Source of the DNA: Areca catechu
Lineage: Eukaryota; Streptophyta; Magnoliopsida; Arecales; Arecaceae
NCBI GenBank assembly: GCA_021397845.1
Contig: JAHSVC010000071.1
Coordinates: 992,001-1,056,000, forward strand
Direction of reading: 5' to 3'
DNA: 64,000 nt
Below the pieces are notes generated by a model. The model was not told the origin of the DNA, made no database searches, and worked only from the letters and a program-made list of their open reading frames with translations. Positions 33,210 to 44,360 of this stretch are shown one piece after another (positions within the stretch are counted from its first letter, which is position 1; every line of letters begins with the position of its first letter). A program made the position numbers and the translations under genes.

Positions 33210-34853
33210 TATTGCCCAGGTGGCTATCCAAGAGAGGGGTGAATTGAAAATTAAAAAAAAATATTGTTGCAGATATGTGCCTTAATATTTTAACTTCTTT
33301 TAGTGAAAGGTGCTGTGATTATAAATGTAAAGCACAAACTAAAGGGAAAGAGAAAGGCAGCAATACAAACACCAAAGATTATAGTGGTTCGGAGCAAACC
33401 CACTCCTACGTCCACTATCCAAGATACCACTTAGGATTTCCTCTATGTTCACACCCGAATACAGTAGGATTGTTTTACAGGCTCACAATCCAAAACCTCT
33501 GCACTTTAGTTTTACCGGGATCACCAAAGAAACCTAACTTGGTTTTAACACAGGATCACCAAGAACCTAACACTTGATTTTTAACAAAGGCTCACCAAGA
33601 ACCTATTTGGTTTTTCAATCGGGCTCACCAATAACCCAAACAATTCATAATGAATTGAAAGTAAATGCAACAATAAATGACAAACTCACATTGTCGGATA
33701 GTTGCTGTTTTAGCCCTGATGAAGCCTTCTTTAATTGCTCTTTAATGCACTTGAGAGGCTTCCTTTCTTCCTTCAATGAATGCTTCAATCTTTAGATGGG
33801 AGTTGGTGAAGAATGAAGACAATCTTGAATGCTCCTAGTGCTCTTTTCCTTGTTGGTTGGTTGGATATTCAATAAAGCATCTCCCTTTTTGAATTACTAC
33901 TATTGAATCCCTTTTAAAGGTCTCTTGTACTTATTTCTGAAGGATATTGCCATTGGAGTCCGTTGGGATTTGAAAACTAGCTGTTGGAGCACTTTTTTGC
34001 ATTCAAAAAAAAAATGGAATTAGCAGTTATGTACCTGGAAATGACACTCAAGTTGGCTCGGATTCTTCGAGTCGGCCCAGATCCTTCGAGTCGAATGGTC
34101 GAGTCACCATTTCTCCAGCAGGGTCGGCTCTTTGTCTCAGAGTGCAGAAACCTCACTCTGGATGAGTCGGCTCATGTCCATTCGGGTTGGCTCGAACTTC
34201 TATCATTAAAATCATTGGAGTCAAGGAGTCGGCTCGTTTCTACTTAGGTCAACTCTTCATCTCAGAATCAGAATCTTTCACTCTAAAGGAGTCAACTCAT
34301 TGTAGTTCGGGTCGGCTCGCTTTCTCAGGTCTTCAAGTTTTGTTCTGGCAGAGTTGGCTCATTCATGTTGGGGTCGACTCGCCTGGCTTATTCTCAGAAG
34401 ATTTCATAAATGGACTCTGGACGAGTCGGCTCGGATATACTTGAGTCGGCTCGGATTGCTGCATGCCAGAATTCTCAGTGTGTGCCATGAGATAGAGTCG
34501 GCTCTTCTTCAGGTTGGGTAGGCTTGAGTGAATTCTTTAGGATTTTTATAATTAGACTAGGGAACACTCTCTCACCAACTCTCAGACATTTGATACAAAC
34601 CAAGTGAAATTATATCTAGAGCACAACACTCATGAAGTAACCCATCTTCATGATTTTACAAAGGTTTTTCAAGGGGTTCTTCTTTACATCACACTCATAC
34701 AATATTATTTAACACACTCAACAGAATGAAGTAGGAGAGTTAATAAACAATAAGAATCATCCTATAAAACTTGTGACACACTTGAGAGTAGTTAGTAATA
34801 TATGTGCATGCTCCAATATTTTGTTATCTTCAAAATTACTCAAAGGGTCAACA
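33210..34853 (-). repeat. Element B 5' LTR
   Basis: The partner of 23604-25231. It has the GAGTCGGCTC array at 34050-34515, a TATA-like TTTAAAAGGG (minus strand, about 33920), the block TATAGTGGTTCGGAG (33379-33393) conserved in A and C, and the 3'-terminal CAATTCACC block. Confidence 0.92.
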
Positions 34854-34858
34854 CTTTA

Positions 34859-36290
34859 TATGCCTTTCTAGATGTAGAAATCCTAAAAAGATACCTTCAT
34901 CTGACTTGGCATCAAATTTACCTAAATTATATTTTCCATTGTTTAAAATAAAACATCGGCAACCAAATATGCAAAAATACTTTAAAGTAGGTTTTCTTTC
35001 TTTCTAAAGCTCATAAGGTATTTTCTTTAAAATTGGTCTAATCAAAACATGGTTTAAAATATAACATGTAATATTAACAGCTTCATCCCAAAAATATCTA
35101 GGAAGATCATTTTTGCAAAGCATTGTGCATGCCATTCTTCTAAAATTCTATTTTTTTATTTCTATCATCCTATTTTGTTGAGGTGTCCTAGGTGCAGAAA
35201 AATTATGTTCAATTCCTTTTTCATTACAAAAATCTTCAAAGTTTTGATTTTCAAATTCAGTACCATGGTCACTTCAAATAAAACAACAGAAGTACCTTTT
35301 TCATTTGAAATCTTTTGATAAAACTTCATGAAAGCTGAAAAAGTTTATCTTTATGTGCTAAAAACAAAATCCAAGTAAATCGAGAGAAATCATCAACTAT
35401 CACTAATCCATATCTCTTGCCTCCTAGGCTTGTGGTCCTAGTTAGTTCAAAGAGATCCATATGGAGTAGTTCTAGTGGCCTAGAAATTGAAATTATTCTT
35501 TTAGTTTTAAAAAATGATCTTGTTTGTTTTTCAAATTAACAAGCTTTACAAATTTTATCTTTTTCAAATCTAAGTTTTGGTAAATCTTTAACCAAATTCT
35601 TGTTGCATAATTTGTAAAATAAATGCATGTTTGCATGACCTAATCTACAATGCCAAAGCCAATTAGTCCCATTGATTATGGCATTCATTGCAACTAGGCA
35701 TTCACCATCACGTAAAAGTAAATTATCAAGATCAATAAATAGATGTTGCCATGCCTGTTTCCAATGAATTTCACTCCATTATTATCAAGACTAGAAACCA
35801 TGGAAAGGAATGATTCAAAAACTACTTTAAAATCTTTGTCACAAAACTGACCTAAGTAAGTTATTTTTTAATCCTTCAACTAATAAAACATTATCAATAA
35901 AAGTAGAAGGAGAGATGTAAACTTTATCGATACTAATGATTTTTTCTTTACCATTATCTCTAAAAGTTACAATCCCTCAATTCAAAGCTTCTAGAGAGGT
36001 GAATTGCTTCACATCTCCTGTCATGTGTCTTGAGCAACTACTGTCAAGATACCACAATCTCTTTTCTCTTTGATTGCAAGACATACTTGCAAAACAAATC
36101 AAGTTTTTGTTTTAGGTACCCAAGCCATCTTGGGTCCTTTAGGATTAGTAGTAATGGTTCCTTTTGGAACCCATATTTTTTTGAATTGTTTATTTTTCTC
36201 AAATTGCATTAATAAGCTTTATGTCCAACTTTTCTACAACTAAAGCAAGTAACATTGGATGATGCTGGAACAAAAAAAGTTTTGAAAAAA
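34859..36290 (-). pseudogene. Element A protease, GAG-pre-integrase and integrase, decayed
   Basis: The minus strand gives, in mixed frames, 'CSRHMTGDVKQFTSLEA' (after the protease site), 'LWHCRLGHANMHLFYKLC', 'RPLELLHMDLFELTRTTS', 'YGLVIVDDFSRFTWILFL' and later 'NIKEFEKNGMHNAL'-type integrase sequence with many stops and frameshifts. It ends at the target duplication of B, and the next codons are found at 23598. The order and wording match B and C. Confidence 0.85.
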
Positions 36291-36301
36291 TTTTGTTTCT
36301 T

Positions 36302-36750
36302 TTATTGCTTGTAACCAAGTCTACCTTTATCTAAAACAACTCTTTGATTGTTCAATAATAAACTCAACTTTCCAAAGCTAAATGTAAACTTTTCAATAAA
36401 AGGTTTAACTTTATTAAGCTCATCTTTGAATTTCTTGTTTTCTACCTCAAGGTCTTTGTTTTTCTTTAAAAGTTCATTATTTGTAATAACAATCTCGGAT
36501 CTTTTCAAAACTTCTATTTCCTTTGATAAAGTATTCTTTTATTTTTCTAAAACATCAATCTTGGCTTTTAAATCATTATTTTTATTGACAAGATTGGTGT
36601 TTTTAGAAGAAAAGGAATCAACATGCTTTTTCAATTTCTTGTTCTCAATTTTTAACAATTTATACTCATGCACAAGTTCATCAAATGCATCTCTAAGTTC
36701 ATCAAATATAAATTTAAGTTCAATTTCAAATTATACCTCATCTTCTTGAG
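36302..36750 (-). pseudogene. Element A gag coiled-coil region
   Basis: The minus strand has a Lys/Glu/Leu/Asn-rich helical frame (36508-36302: 'NNELLKKNKDLEVENKKF', 'DELNKVKPFIEKFTFSFG') and related frames upstream. It corresponds to the helical region after the first knuckle in B and C. Stops separate the pieces. Confidence 0.7.
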
Positions 36751-36789
36751 CCATTAGACAAAGGTTGGCAACTTCTGGTTGTTCTTCCT

Positions 36790-37173
36790 CTAAACTAGAG
36801 TCTTCACTATCCTCCATGTCGCCAACATTGCCTTCTTTTTGAATTTCTTTTTGAACTTCTTTAGAAGAGGACAATCAACCTTAAAGTGTCTGGGCTTCTT
36901 GCACTCGAAGCAAATTGGTTGATCCTTCTCCTTCTCTTTTTCTTTTTCTTTTCCTTTCTCTTTGCTAGGCTGTGGCTTCTTTTTGTAAGAGAATTTCTTT
37001 TTTCTCATAAATCTACTAAATTTCCTTGCCAGAAGTGCTTCTTCATCTTTGTTTTCTCCTTTTTCATATTCTTCACTTGAAGACTCATTTGGTGTAGTGG
37101 ATTTGAATGTGATGGCCTTTTTCTTTCTGTCTACATCCATAACTTTTTGTTTCAAATTCAACTCATAAGTCAT
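36790..37173 (-). pseudogene. Element A gag with zinc knuckle
   Basis: The 127-codon frame: 'MTYELNLKQKVMDVDRKK', an acidic run, 'ARKFSRFMRKKKFSYKKK', a Lys/Glu repeat, then 'ICFECKKPRHFKVDC', a CCHC knuckle (Gly replaced by Arg), then 'KKKAMLATW'. It follows the capsid region after a frame break near 37185. Confidence 0.82.
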
Positions 37174-37188
37174 GAGTGAACTGACAAG

Positions 37189-37803
37189 TTACTCCAAGGG
37201 AAGTGTCTCAACATCTTTAGCTTCTTGTATTGCCATGATCTTTGGATCCCAAGATGTTGGCAATGACCAGAGAATTTTATTTACAAGGTCAGCGTTAGTC
37301 ATGACTTTTTCAAGATTTTTCATACTATTTACAATGTTAGTGAATCTAGTATACATATCAGTAATAGATTTATTTGGCTCCATTTTGAATATTTTATATA
37401 TATGAATGAGCATATTTACTTTAGTATTCTTCACTTGATGGGTACCCTCATGAGTAACATCAAGTATGTCCCAAATTCTCTTCGTGGATGTGCATGTGGA
37501 AATCTTGTTAAATTCACTAGGATCCAATGCATAATAAAGTAAGTTCATAGTTTTTGCATTAAGCTCTGATTGCTTAATATCGTTTTCATCCCAATCCTCT
37601 TCTAGTTTTGGAATGGAAATGCGATTAACCATCATTGAAAGAACATGGGGACCTATTACTACAACTTTTCGAAGATTATAATCTATTGAATGCATATAAA
37701 TTCTCATTCGGGTTTTCCAATAAGTGTAATTAGTGCCATTAAGAAAAGGTGATCTATTTGAGGCTTGACCCTCAACAATACTAGAACCTATAGGGACTGC
37801 CAT
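37189..37803 (-). pseudogene. Element A gag capsid region (204-codon frame)
   Basis: It starts 'MAVPIGSSIVEGQASNRS' 42 bases after the primer-binding site. 'FLNGTNYTYWKTRMRIYM' is the copia gag signature; 'NAKTMNLLYYALDPSEFN', 'IWDILDVTHEGTHQVKNT' and 'IVNSMKNLEKVMTNADLV' continue the UBN2-like capsid domain. The frame ends by a stop at 37189, with the rest of gag in another frame. C's gag is a close relative. Confidence 0.87.
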
Positions 37804-37844
37804 AGATCTTTAATTCAAGACGGTTAGACCTAAGCGAAGTATAA

Positions 37845-37857
37845 GGCTCTGATACCA
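37845..37857 (-). other. Element A primer-binding site
   Basis: TGGTATCAGAGCC on the minus strand, two bases after the LTR. A perfect initiator-Met tRNA complement. Confidence 0.92.
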
Positions 37858-37859
37858 CT

Positions 37860-39356
37860 TGTTGCCCAGCAAAGCAACCTAAGAGGGGGGGTGAATTGGA
37901 TTTTAAAAATGTTTTGCAAAAATTAAATATAAGTGCCAAATCAAAAATAATGAAGGTGCTAGTGATTTCAAGAGTATGTGTACTTGAAAATTAAAATGCA
38001 GCGAAAATAAAGAAGTAAATCCAAGAAGAGTGGAAGCAATCACAAACACATAATATTTTATAGTGGTTCAATGTACACCAAAGCACCTACGTCCACTCTC
38101 CAAGGTTCACTTGGGTATTTAACTATAATCTCAACTTGATTACAGTAGATTAGTTTTTCCAAGCTCACTAATCAAAACCCTTCTTGGTTTCCACAAGGCT
38201 AACCAAAAATCTAGTTGGTTTTCACAAGGCTCACCATCAACCTAGTTAGTTTTCACAAGGCTCACCAATAATCTAAGTTGGTTTTACAAGGCTCACCAAT
38301 AACCAAACTACTAGCTTCAATCTACTTGAAACTAGGAACAATAATAAATTCAAGTTCAAAGTAAAGATATAATAAGATTTCAAAAATAAAGCAAATATCT
38401 CTTTGAAGCTCTTTGACTGTAGTTGAGAATCATATCCCCAAGTTGTTGAAGCCTTAATGGATGATTGAAAATTGGACTTGAATGCTTCTTGAATGCTCTT
38501 GAATGCTTAAAGGCTCAACTTCACTCAAAAGTAATGAACTATTAATGAATACTTGAAAGATTTGCAATGAATACTTCCTCCATGTATTTTGTCCACTTTA
38601 AATACCTTTCCAAGCCTTAAATGACCATTTTTGACCATTGGAGAGGAGAAAATAGTCGTTAGGAACAAAGAGGACAAATTTTATGCTTCAAAAAACTTAC
38701 CATCGCTATTCATCCAGACCTGCAAGTGTCGATACTTCAGGTAATGAGTCAGCACATGAGTTGATACTTGAGTCGACACTAGGTCAAAAATATCTTCTGA
38801 AGCTCTCTGGAGTCCTCTGGTGCATCAACACTTCTTCTGGTAAGTCGATACTTGAGTCGACACTTCATCTTCATAAGTCGATACTCAAGGAAAAACTTGA
38901 ATTAAAAATATTCTGTATCATTTCTGGTCTTAGGCCTTGAGTCAATACTTGAGTCGACACATGAGTTGACACTTAAGCTTTATGAGTTGACACTTCATGC
39001 ATGCCATCTGAAACTTCTTCTACGTATCAGCTCAAGCTTCCATGAGTCGACACTTTGAGTCGATACTTTACTTCCATGATCAATACTTGGCTGAAACTCT
39101 GCTGAAACTCTATTGAAACTTCTCCAAACTTAAGATTTGAGTTCTTCAAGATCATTCTTATGTGCCAATGTCCATTTAACTTGAAATTCCATCAATATGA
39201 GTAACTTCTTTAACAAGATGACAAGCATTCTTAACTTTCAACATACTATAAATTTGATGAGTACTTTGATCTGCTAAGTACACTTTTAACACACAATTAG
39301 TACTTAAATATACTTAAATATTTTATTATTCATCAAAATCAAGATAGGAGTCAACA
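37860..39356 (-). repeat. Element A 5' LTR
   Basis: 1497 bases, TGTTGACTCC to GGGCAACA on the minus strand. It contains the palindrome array at 38715-39070 (AAGTGTCGATACTT, TGAGTCGACACT, TGAGTCGACACTT and others), then on the minus strand a TATA-like GTATTTAAAG (about 38600), and the 35-bp repeats at 38165-38320. Confidence 0.92.
38715..39070. repeat. GTGTCGACAC/GAGTCGACAC motif array in A 5' LTR
   Basis: More than fifteen 10-mers of the class G(A/T)GTCGA(C/T)AC, many with one transition. On the minus strand the array is just upstream of the TATA-like box. The truncated 3' LTR keeps only the edge of it (23185-23240). Confidence 0.87.
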
Positions 39357-39361
39357 ATATA

Positions 39362-39490
39362 TAATTTGGATACAAGAATAATAAAAATAAAAATAATATC
39401 TCCAATCCCAATTCATCCAAATAAAATAAAAAATATAAATGTCTACTCAGATATGTGCATCAGGATCTGTGCTGGATGATGTTCTTATCA
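39362..39490 (-). repeat. Element D 5' LTR, distal 129 bases
   Basis: The continuation of 20661-22299 beyond sirevirus A. It ends GTTCTTATCA and is followed by the duplication GCATA at 39491-39495. Confidence 0.92.
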
Positions 39491-39495
39491 GCATA

Positions 39496-40067
39496 GCTAT
39501 GCTTAGTGCCATTTAATCTACCATCTCCATCCAACAACGCCATGGCATGGACTGATCCCTACAGCCTGACAATTTTAGGCGCACCAGATGCACTCTTTCT
39601 TGAGGCATTATCCAGGCAACTTCTTCATACCCCGGGACATCTTGAGAATGCCCAGATCGATAGAATGTCAAGGAATGCACTTGTCCAGAGATCTCAAAGG
39701 TACAACACTCTGACACCAATTGCCATCACCTTTGCCACATGGTGAGCCCCTTCATTGGGTTTAGAGATCCCTAATCATCATCATTTTTGGATAATCAGGA
39801 GAGGCATTTTGATGCGAGATAAAATGCATGAAGACATCAACATAAAGGAATGCAAACTTAGATGAATAACGATTTAGATTTGTATAGCTTATTCTTTCCG
39901 AGGAGTAAAGAATATGCTAGGATTGATTACAAGAAGAGAAAAGAGCACTATCCCATAGACTGAACTCACCCAAATGATAAAGAAAGAGGATCCAAGGGCT
40001 GAGAAACCACTTACAATTAGGACTAGTACCTTCTTCAACAAGTCAGACCTAAGGTTAGGAGGGTTTG
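39496..40067. other. Unassigned sequence between the two nests
   Basis: It is the right-hand flank of D, once joined to 9613-10099. I see no gene: the two open frames at 39506-39745 (both strands) have no recognisable content. On the minus strand TTGGTGTCAGAGTG at about 39703-39718 resembles a gypsy primer-binding site, so this may be an old gypsy leader. That is weak. All retroelement coding left of here is minus strand and all to the right plus strand. Confidence 0.4.
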
Positions 40068-42091
40068 TGATAAGTGCATAAAAATTAGTGATAAGTGCAT
40101 TAATTTATTAATCAAATTTATATTATTTAATTAAAATTAATATTTTTATATAGTATTTTAACAAAAGAACGTTGCCAACATGAAGAGCACGATTTTTGGA
40201 GTTCAATGGCATGAACGGCATTCGAATCAGACTTCAATTGAGCTAGGAATTAAATTTTGAAGGATTAATACAAGGAATAGCGTGACAATTGATGCAGCTG
40301 GTTCATAGTGAACCAGCTAATTGGTCCACAATGTAGTAGCTGGTCCACCATCCTCTATTGCTACCAGTCCATGGAATAGATCCGTGGACCACAGGCCAAA
40401 CCAAGCCATGTTCTCACTGGAGAAGTTGCCTGAGCTCTTCCCCACACCATCGGGATCCTTCTCGCTTCCCGGAAAGGTCATTAATGGGCAGAAAAACCCC
40501 AAGAGCCACCACATTCGCTACTGCTAGTCTTCTTCCCATCTCTATCGTTCACCATGTCTTTCTCCAAGCCAAGCACCACCTGTTGCTATCCCAGATGGCC
40601 ACCTATACTTTGTTTGCTGCCATGGGATCCTTCACCGCCATCTTCTTCGTCCCACCAATCCACTGTGCCACCATGTCCAACCAAACGCCATCTCCGTTCG
40701 CTGCCTCCCTATTCCTATCACCAGCATCATCCCATCGCCATCTTGGGTCGTCTCCTTATTAGTTCACCGTCCTCTGTTCTCCATCCCAGCTCTTCCCATT
40801 GCTACTTGTCGCTGCATCACGTTGTCGGGAGATTCGATGTTCAAGGAAGTAGATCGATTCTGGATGTCCGAAGGAGCAAGAGGATCACACCTTCGATCTC
40901 AGATGCAGGATAACATCGGGGAATTCAATTTTAAGAAGGGATAACACTGAAGAAGTGCAAGTGGTTGTGAGAGAGCGGTGGTTGTGTTGGTTACGAGAAC
41001 GAAGCCAAGGAACCAGAAGCAACTGATATCACTGTCCAACATAGATTTCCCACTTATTCCTTCCCTTTAAATACAAGAGACTTCGAAAGGCTGAGAGAGT
41101 TTTGTTTTTTTTCGAGCTTTATTTTGTGGTCAGTCGTAGCATTATTTTTCGAAGCATTTCTTTCCATAGAGAAGGAGAGCAGAAGCCAGAGTTCTTTTTT
41201 CTTCCCCTTTCTTCTTTCCATAGAGAGTTTTATTTTATTTTCTTGTTCCAACTCCAAGCTCTTCTAATAGCTTAGGAGTTAGATTTCTTTTTTTTATATA
41301 GTCAGTTAATAAAGATTTATTTTTGTGTTTCCAGTTATTTTATAATCTTTGCTAGCATAGTTTAAATCATGCAATTTAATTTCTTGCAGTTAGTATAGAT
41401 TTATTTTAATTATGTAATTTACATTCTATAACTAGGATAGTTTAATTCCTGTAATTTTTAATTTCTTGTAATTTACATTTTAGTAAGTAGAATAGAGTTA
41501 ATTTTATAATTTATTTTTAAATAATTTTCAAAGTTTTTATTTTAATCATGTCTAGCTAAGCAAATCCTTCTAGGATTGGCGTTGCTAGATCATGATTAAA
41601 AGTTTTCTTAAGATTTATTTTTTTAGGTTTTTAATGTTTTAAGAGTTTTTCTTTCTTTTTAACCTCTTAACCAAGAGACTTGATTAGCTATTGTTGGGTT
41701 TCATCCCCTTCATAGTTCATACTTGATTCGGTGCAAGAGAGAAAATAGACAGAAGACTCAATAATTTTTGAATCCCTTTTCCTTCTTTTTGTAGAATTCT
41801 TGATAGAGTATTGTTAGAATTCTTTCATAGTTAACACAAGAAATAGAACGGATGATATGAAAGTAATCTTAGGAATGTTTTCTAAATCATTGGTCTAGTG
41901 GATTCAAAAGCCATAGATCTTTAAATTATATATTTCTTCTTATTTGATTAATTTGGCATATTTTTGTCAGGTTACCTAAGCTAGGGTTTGAACAGAGTTC
42001 AGACACCATTTCCTCGTGGGATCGACCCATACTCGCTAGACGTGCTATTATGTATACCGTGTGCTTGCGGTTATAACTTAAATTCACATCA
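40068..42091 (+). repeat. Element F 5' LTR
   Basis: It begins TGATAAGTGCATAAAAATTA (the start could be two bases earlier) and ends TTCACATCA just before the primer-binding region AGTTTTTGGCACC. Length is 2.02 kb. The open frames at 40321-40913 lie in its body and have no recognisable content. The 3' partner is outside the window, so ends are assigned from motifs only. Confidence 0.78.
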
Positions 42092-42737
42092 AGTTTTTGG
42101 CACCGTTGCTAGGGAATTGGTTTGTTTTAAATTATGTTTTAAATTCCTACTTTAATTTGATCTATCTAATATTTCTTTTAAATTGGTGAGTGATGGAAGC
42201 AAGTAAAAAATTTTAAATTATTTTTTTCTTTTAACAAATTTTATTTTCATCTTAATCTTAGTTTAGTTTAGTTTAGTTTTAATTTAAATTTATTTGATTT
42301 CTTTCTATTTATGCATAGCATTTCTAAATTATTTTAAGGGCATGAATCTGAACAAGATAAGGTAGGGATTTCATTACCCTTCCTTAGCCCATAAACAAGA
42401 CTCCTTTATTTACATCAACCCAAGCCTTTAAATAAAATTAATTAGACGCTGGCCCTAGGGACATCCGAGCTCGTTAGGACAAGTAGATCTAAGGGTTATA
42501 CCAAGCTAGATTCAATCATTGAATTGGTGTCTAGGAAAGTGGTTCAGGGATTAAGTCTCGAAGAAAGGCAGTTAATTAGTTTTGTTCGCTGACCTGGCCA
42601 ATCTAATTGGTGTCTAAGGAAAGCAACGGGGGGACTCCCGCTAATCTTACACTTACCTAGCCAATTTAGTGAATTGGTTGAACTTGGAGTGCTTGAAGGT
42701 CGACTTGGAACAGTTAGGAGCTGTCTAGTTTTAGGAT
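42092..42737 (+). other. Element F leader (first part) with primer-binding site
   Basis: 42098 onward: TGGCACCGTTGCTAGGGA. The rest is untranslated leader. It stops at AGGAT (42733-42737), the duplication of element C, and resumes at AGGTT (54042-54046). Confidence 0.75.
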
Positions 42738-42999
42738 TATTGACTCCATTGTTGATTTTGATGATAAGCAAAATGGTTAAGTATAAATTGAGTACTAATA
42801 ATATCTTTGAAGTATGTTTTTGTTGAAAAAGGTACTTACAAATTTGAAAGAAGTTTGTTTGATTGATGAAACCAAGTTTGGATAAAAAGAACTGCTAAAA
42901 GAGGACTTGGACAATCAATATTTGCTTGAATGATTATTTGAGTTAAGTGAAAATATGTTTCAGCTCAAGTTCAGCCTTTTCTATGAAGTTTTCACTGAG

Positions 43000-43395
43000 A
43001 TGTCGACTCAAAGTATCGACACATGATACCAAGTGTCGACACATGGAAGTGAAGTGTCGACTCAGGCTGGTACGCAAGTATGTTTCAGTTGGCATGGCTG
43101 AAGTGTCAACACATGGAACCGAAGTGTGTTGACTCAAAGTGTCAACACATGGACCCGAAGTGTTGACTCAAAGTGTCGATACATGGATCAGCTCATCGCC
43201 TGAGATTTTCAAGCTATATAACTTACTAGAAATGAAGAACCGCTGAAGTGTCGACTCACCTGATAAAGTGTCAACACATCTGAGATTTCCAGAAAACCAG
43301 AATGAAGATTTTTGAACTAAGTATCGACTCAAGAAGTTCAAGTGTCGATAGGAAGTGTCGACTCAAAGCTTGAAGTGTCGACACATAGAGTTCTA
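43000..43395. repeat. GTGTCGACAC / GTGTCGACTC array in C 5' LTR
   Basis: About fifteen copies, alternating GTGTCGACAC-ATGG and GTGTCGACTCA forms, many decayed by one C-to-T or G-to-A change (GTGTCAACAC, GTGTTGACTC). The partner array is at 52620-53025. The array is 110-500 bases upstream of the TATA box. Confidence 0.9.
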
Positions 43396-43503
43396 GGAAC
43401 AGTAACGGCCAGTTTTTCAAACATAGAACTTGACTCTTTTGCCCTCCAATAGCTGATTTTTCAAGTCTAACGGCTAGAAATTGGATTTGAGGCCTTGGAG
43501 AAG

Positions 43504-43511
43504 TATATATA
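43504..43511 (+). promoter_or_regulatory. TATA box of element C 5' LTR
   Basis: TATATATA followed by GCTCC, conserved in the other LTR (53140-53148). It is likely the core promoter for the genomic RNA, with transcription starting about 30 bases further on; not shown directly. Confidence 0.6.
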
Positions 43512-44347
43512 TGCTCCAAATCAAATCAAAAGAAAGAGGATTGAACATTGTTGATGAGAATAAGATAAGAGCATTCAAGTGAGAGCTTTAACTCTTATTC
43601 ATTGAAGATTCAACTACTTTCAAGCAAAAGCAAGCCTCCAAGCATTCAAGAGCCTTCAAGAGCATTGAAGATCATCCATTCTTAGGCAATCAAGAGGTTT
43701 CAACAAGTTCAAAGCATTTCTACATCGAGCTTCAAAGAGAAACCACTTTTGTTTAGAAAGCTTATTTTGTTTCTTTACTTCAAATCATTATATGTTATAA
43801 GGATTCTAAGTTAGCCTATTGTAAAATCCAGGGAGGTTATTGGTGATCCTTTAAAAACCAATAAGGTTGGTGGTTAGCCTGAAAAACCACTTAGGTTCTT
43901 GGTTATCCGGAAAATCAAGAGAGATTGGTGGTGAGCCTTAAAATCATTTAGGTTCTTAGTTAGCCCATAAAACCAAGTGAGGTTTTGACTTGTTGGCCTT
44001 GTGAAAACAAGTTGGGTTTTTGATTAGTGAGCTTGCAAAACTAATCAACAGTAATCAGTGTAATTATAATGAATTCCCAAGGGGATCTTGGAGAGTGGAT
44101 GTAGGTGCATTAATAGCACCGAACCACTATATTTCTTGATGTTTGTGGTTGATTGATCTCTCTACTTGCTTTTCATTGATTGCTCTTTATTTTCACTGTA
44201 CTTTTAATTTAAAAGCATTATATTTGAATTCATAATACCTTTCATATTTAATTGTTGGATTGGATTGCTTAGCATTGCATTGCATTAAGTAAATAATTTT
44301 TAGAGACCCAATTCACCCCCCTCTTGGGTTGCTTATTGGGCAACAAA

Positions 44348-44360
44348 TGGTATCAGAGCC
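44348..44360 (+). other. Element C primer-binding site
   Basis: TGGTATCAGAGCC two bases after the LTR. A perfect initiator-Met tRNA complement. Confidence 0.93.

Larger units (their letters stand above)
23604..34853 (-). mobile_element. Element B: near-complete sirevirus (Ty1-copia) with extra 3' ORF
   Basis: 11,250 bases between perfect duplications CTTTA (23599-23603 and 34854-34858). Minus-strand order: 5' LTR 34853-33210, primer-binding site, gag with two zinc knuckles, protease, integrase, reverse transcriptase, RNase H, an extra ORF of 562 codons, repeated purine tracts, 3' LTR 25231-23604. It is the best preserved element of the window. Several frameshifts and stops in gag-pol mean it is probably not autonomous now. 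Confidence 0.93.
22300..39356 (-). mobile_element. Element A: sirevirus (Ty1-copia), deleted, with nested B
   Basis: The plus-strand start is TGTTGCCCAGC and the end GAGTCAACA. The flanks GTGTA (22295-22299) and ATATA (39357-39361) fit a duplication that has suffered two G-to-A changes. Minus-strand order: 5' LTR 39356-37860, primer-binding site 37857-37845, gag, protease, integrase, then insertion B, then the integrase/RT linker, then a truncated 3' LTR. Reverse transcriptase, RNase H, any extra ORF and the first part of the 3' LTR are deleted. Confidence 0.87.
10100..39490 (-). mobile_element. Element D: deleted Ty3-gypsy chromovirus with nested E and A/B
   Basis: Both LTRs start TGAT and end ATCA and are flanked by an identical 5-base duplication, GCATA (10095-10099 and 39491-39495). 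The interior runs on the minus strand from the primer-binding site at 20644-20655. D's own internal sequence is only 11915-13559 and 19883-20660, the rest being insertion E. Sirevirus A lies in D's 5' LTR. D keeps a gag N-terminus, one zinc knuckle, part of RNase H and the integrase C-terminus with chromodomain. It lacks protease, reverse transcriptase and the integrase core, so it cannot move by itself. Confidence 0.88.
42738..44345 (+). repeat. Element C 5' LTR
   Basis: It starts TATTGACTCC (TG mutated to TA) and ends GGGCAACA. It contains the GTGTCGACAC array (43000-43395), a TATA box TATATATA (43504-43511), about five 35-bp repeats (43845-44045), the block GCACCGAACCACTATA and the CAATTCACCCCCCTC block near the end. 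Confidence 0.93.

Noticed and set aside
39506..39745. Short ORFs between the nests as a host exon
   Set aside because: Open frames on both strands, no domain, no splice context that I can support.
40321..40913. Pro/Ser/His-rich ORFs (up to 134 codons) as a host gene
   Set aside because: They lie in the body of F's 5' LTR, in overlapping frames on both strands, with no domain.
43000..43395. CRISPR-like or satellite array
   Set aside because: Units are short palindromes with irregular spacing inside an LTR of a plant retroelement, present in both LTRs.
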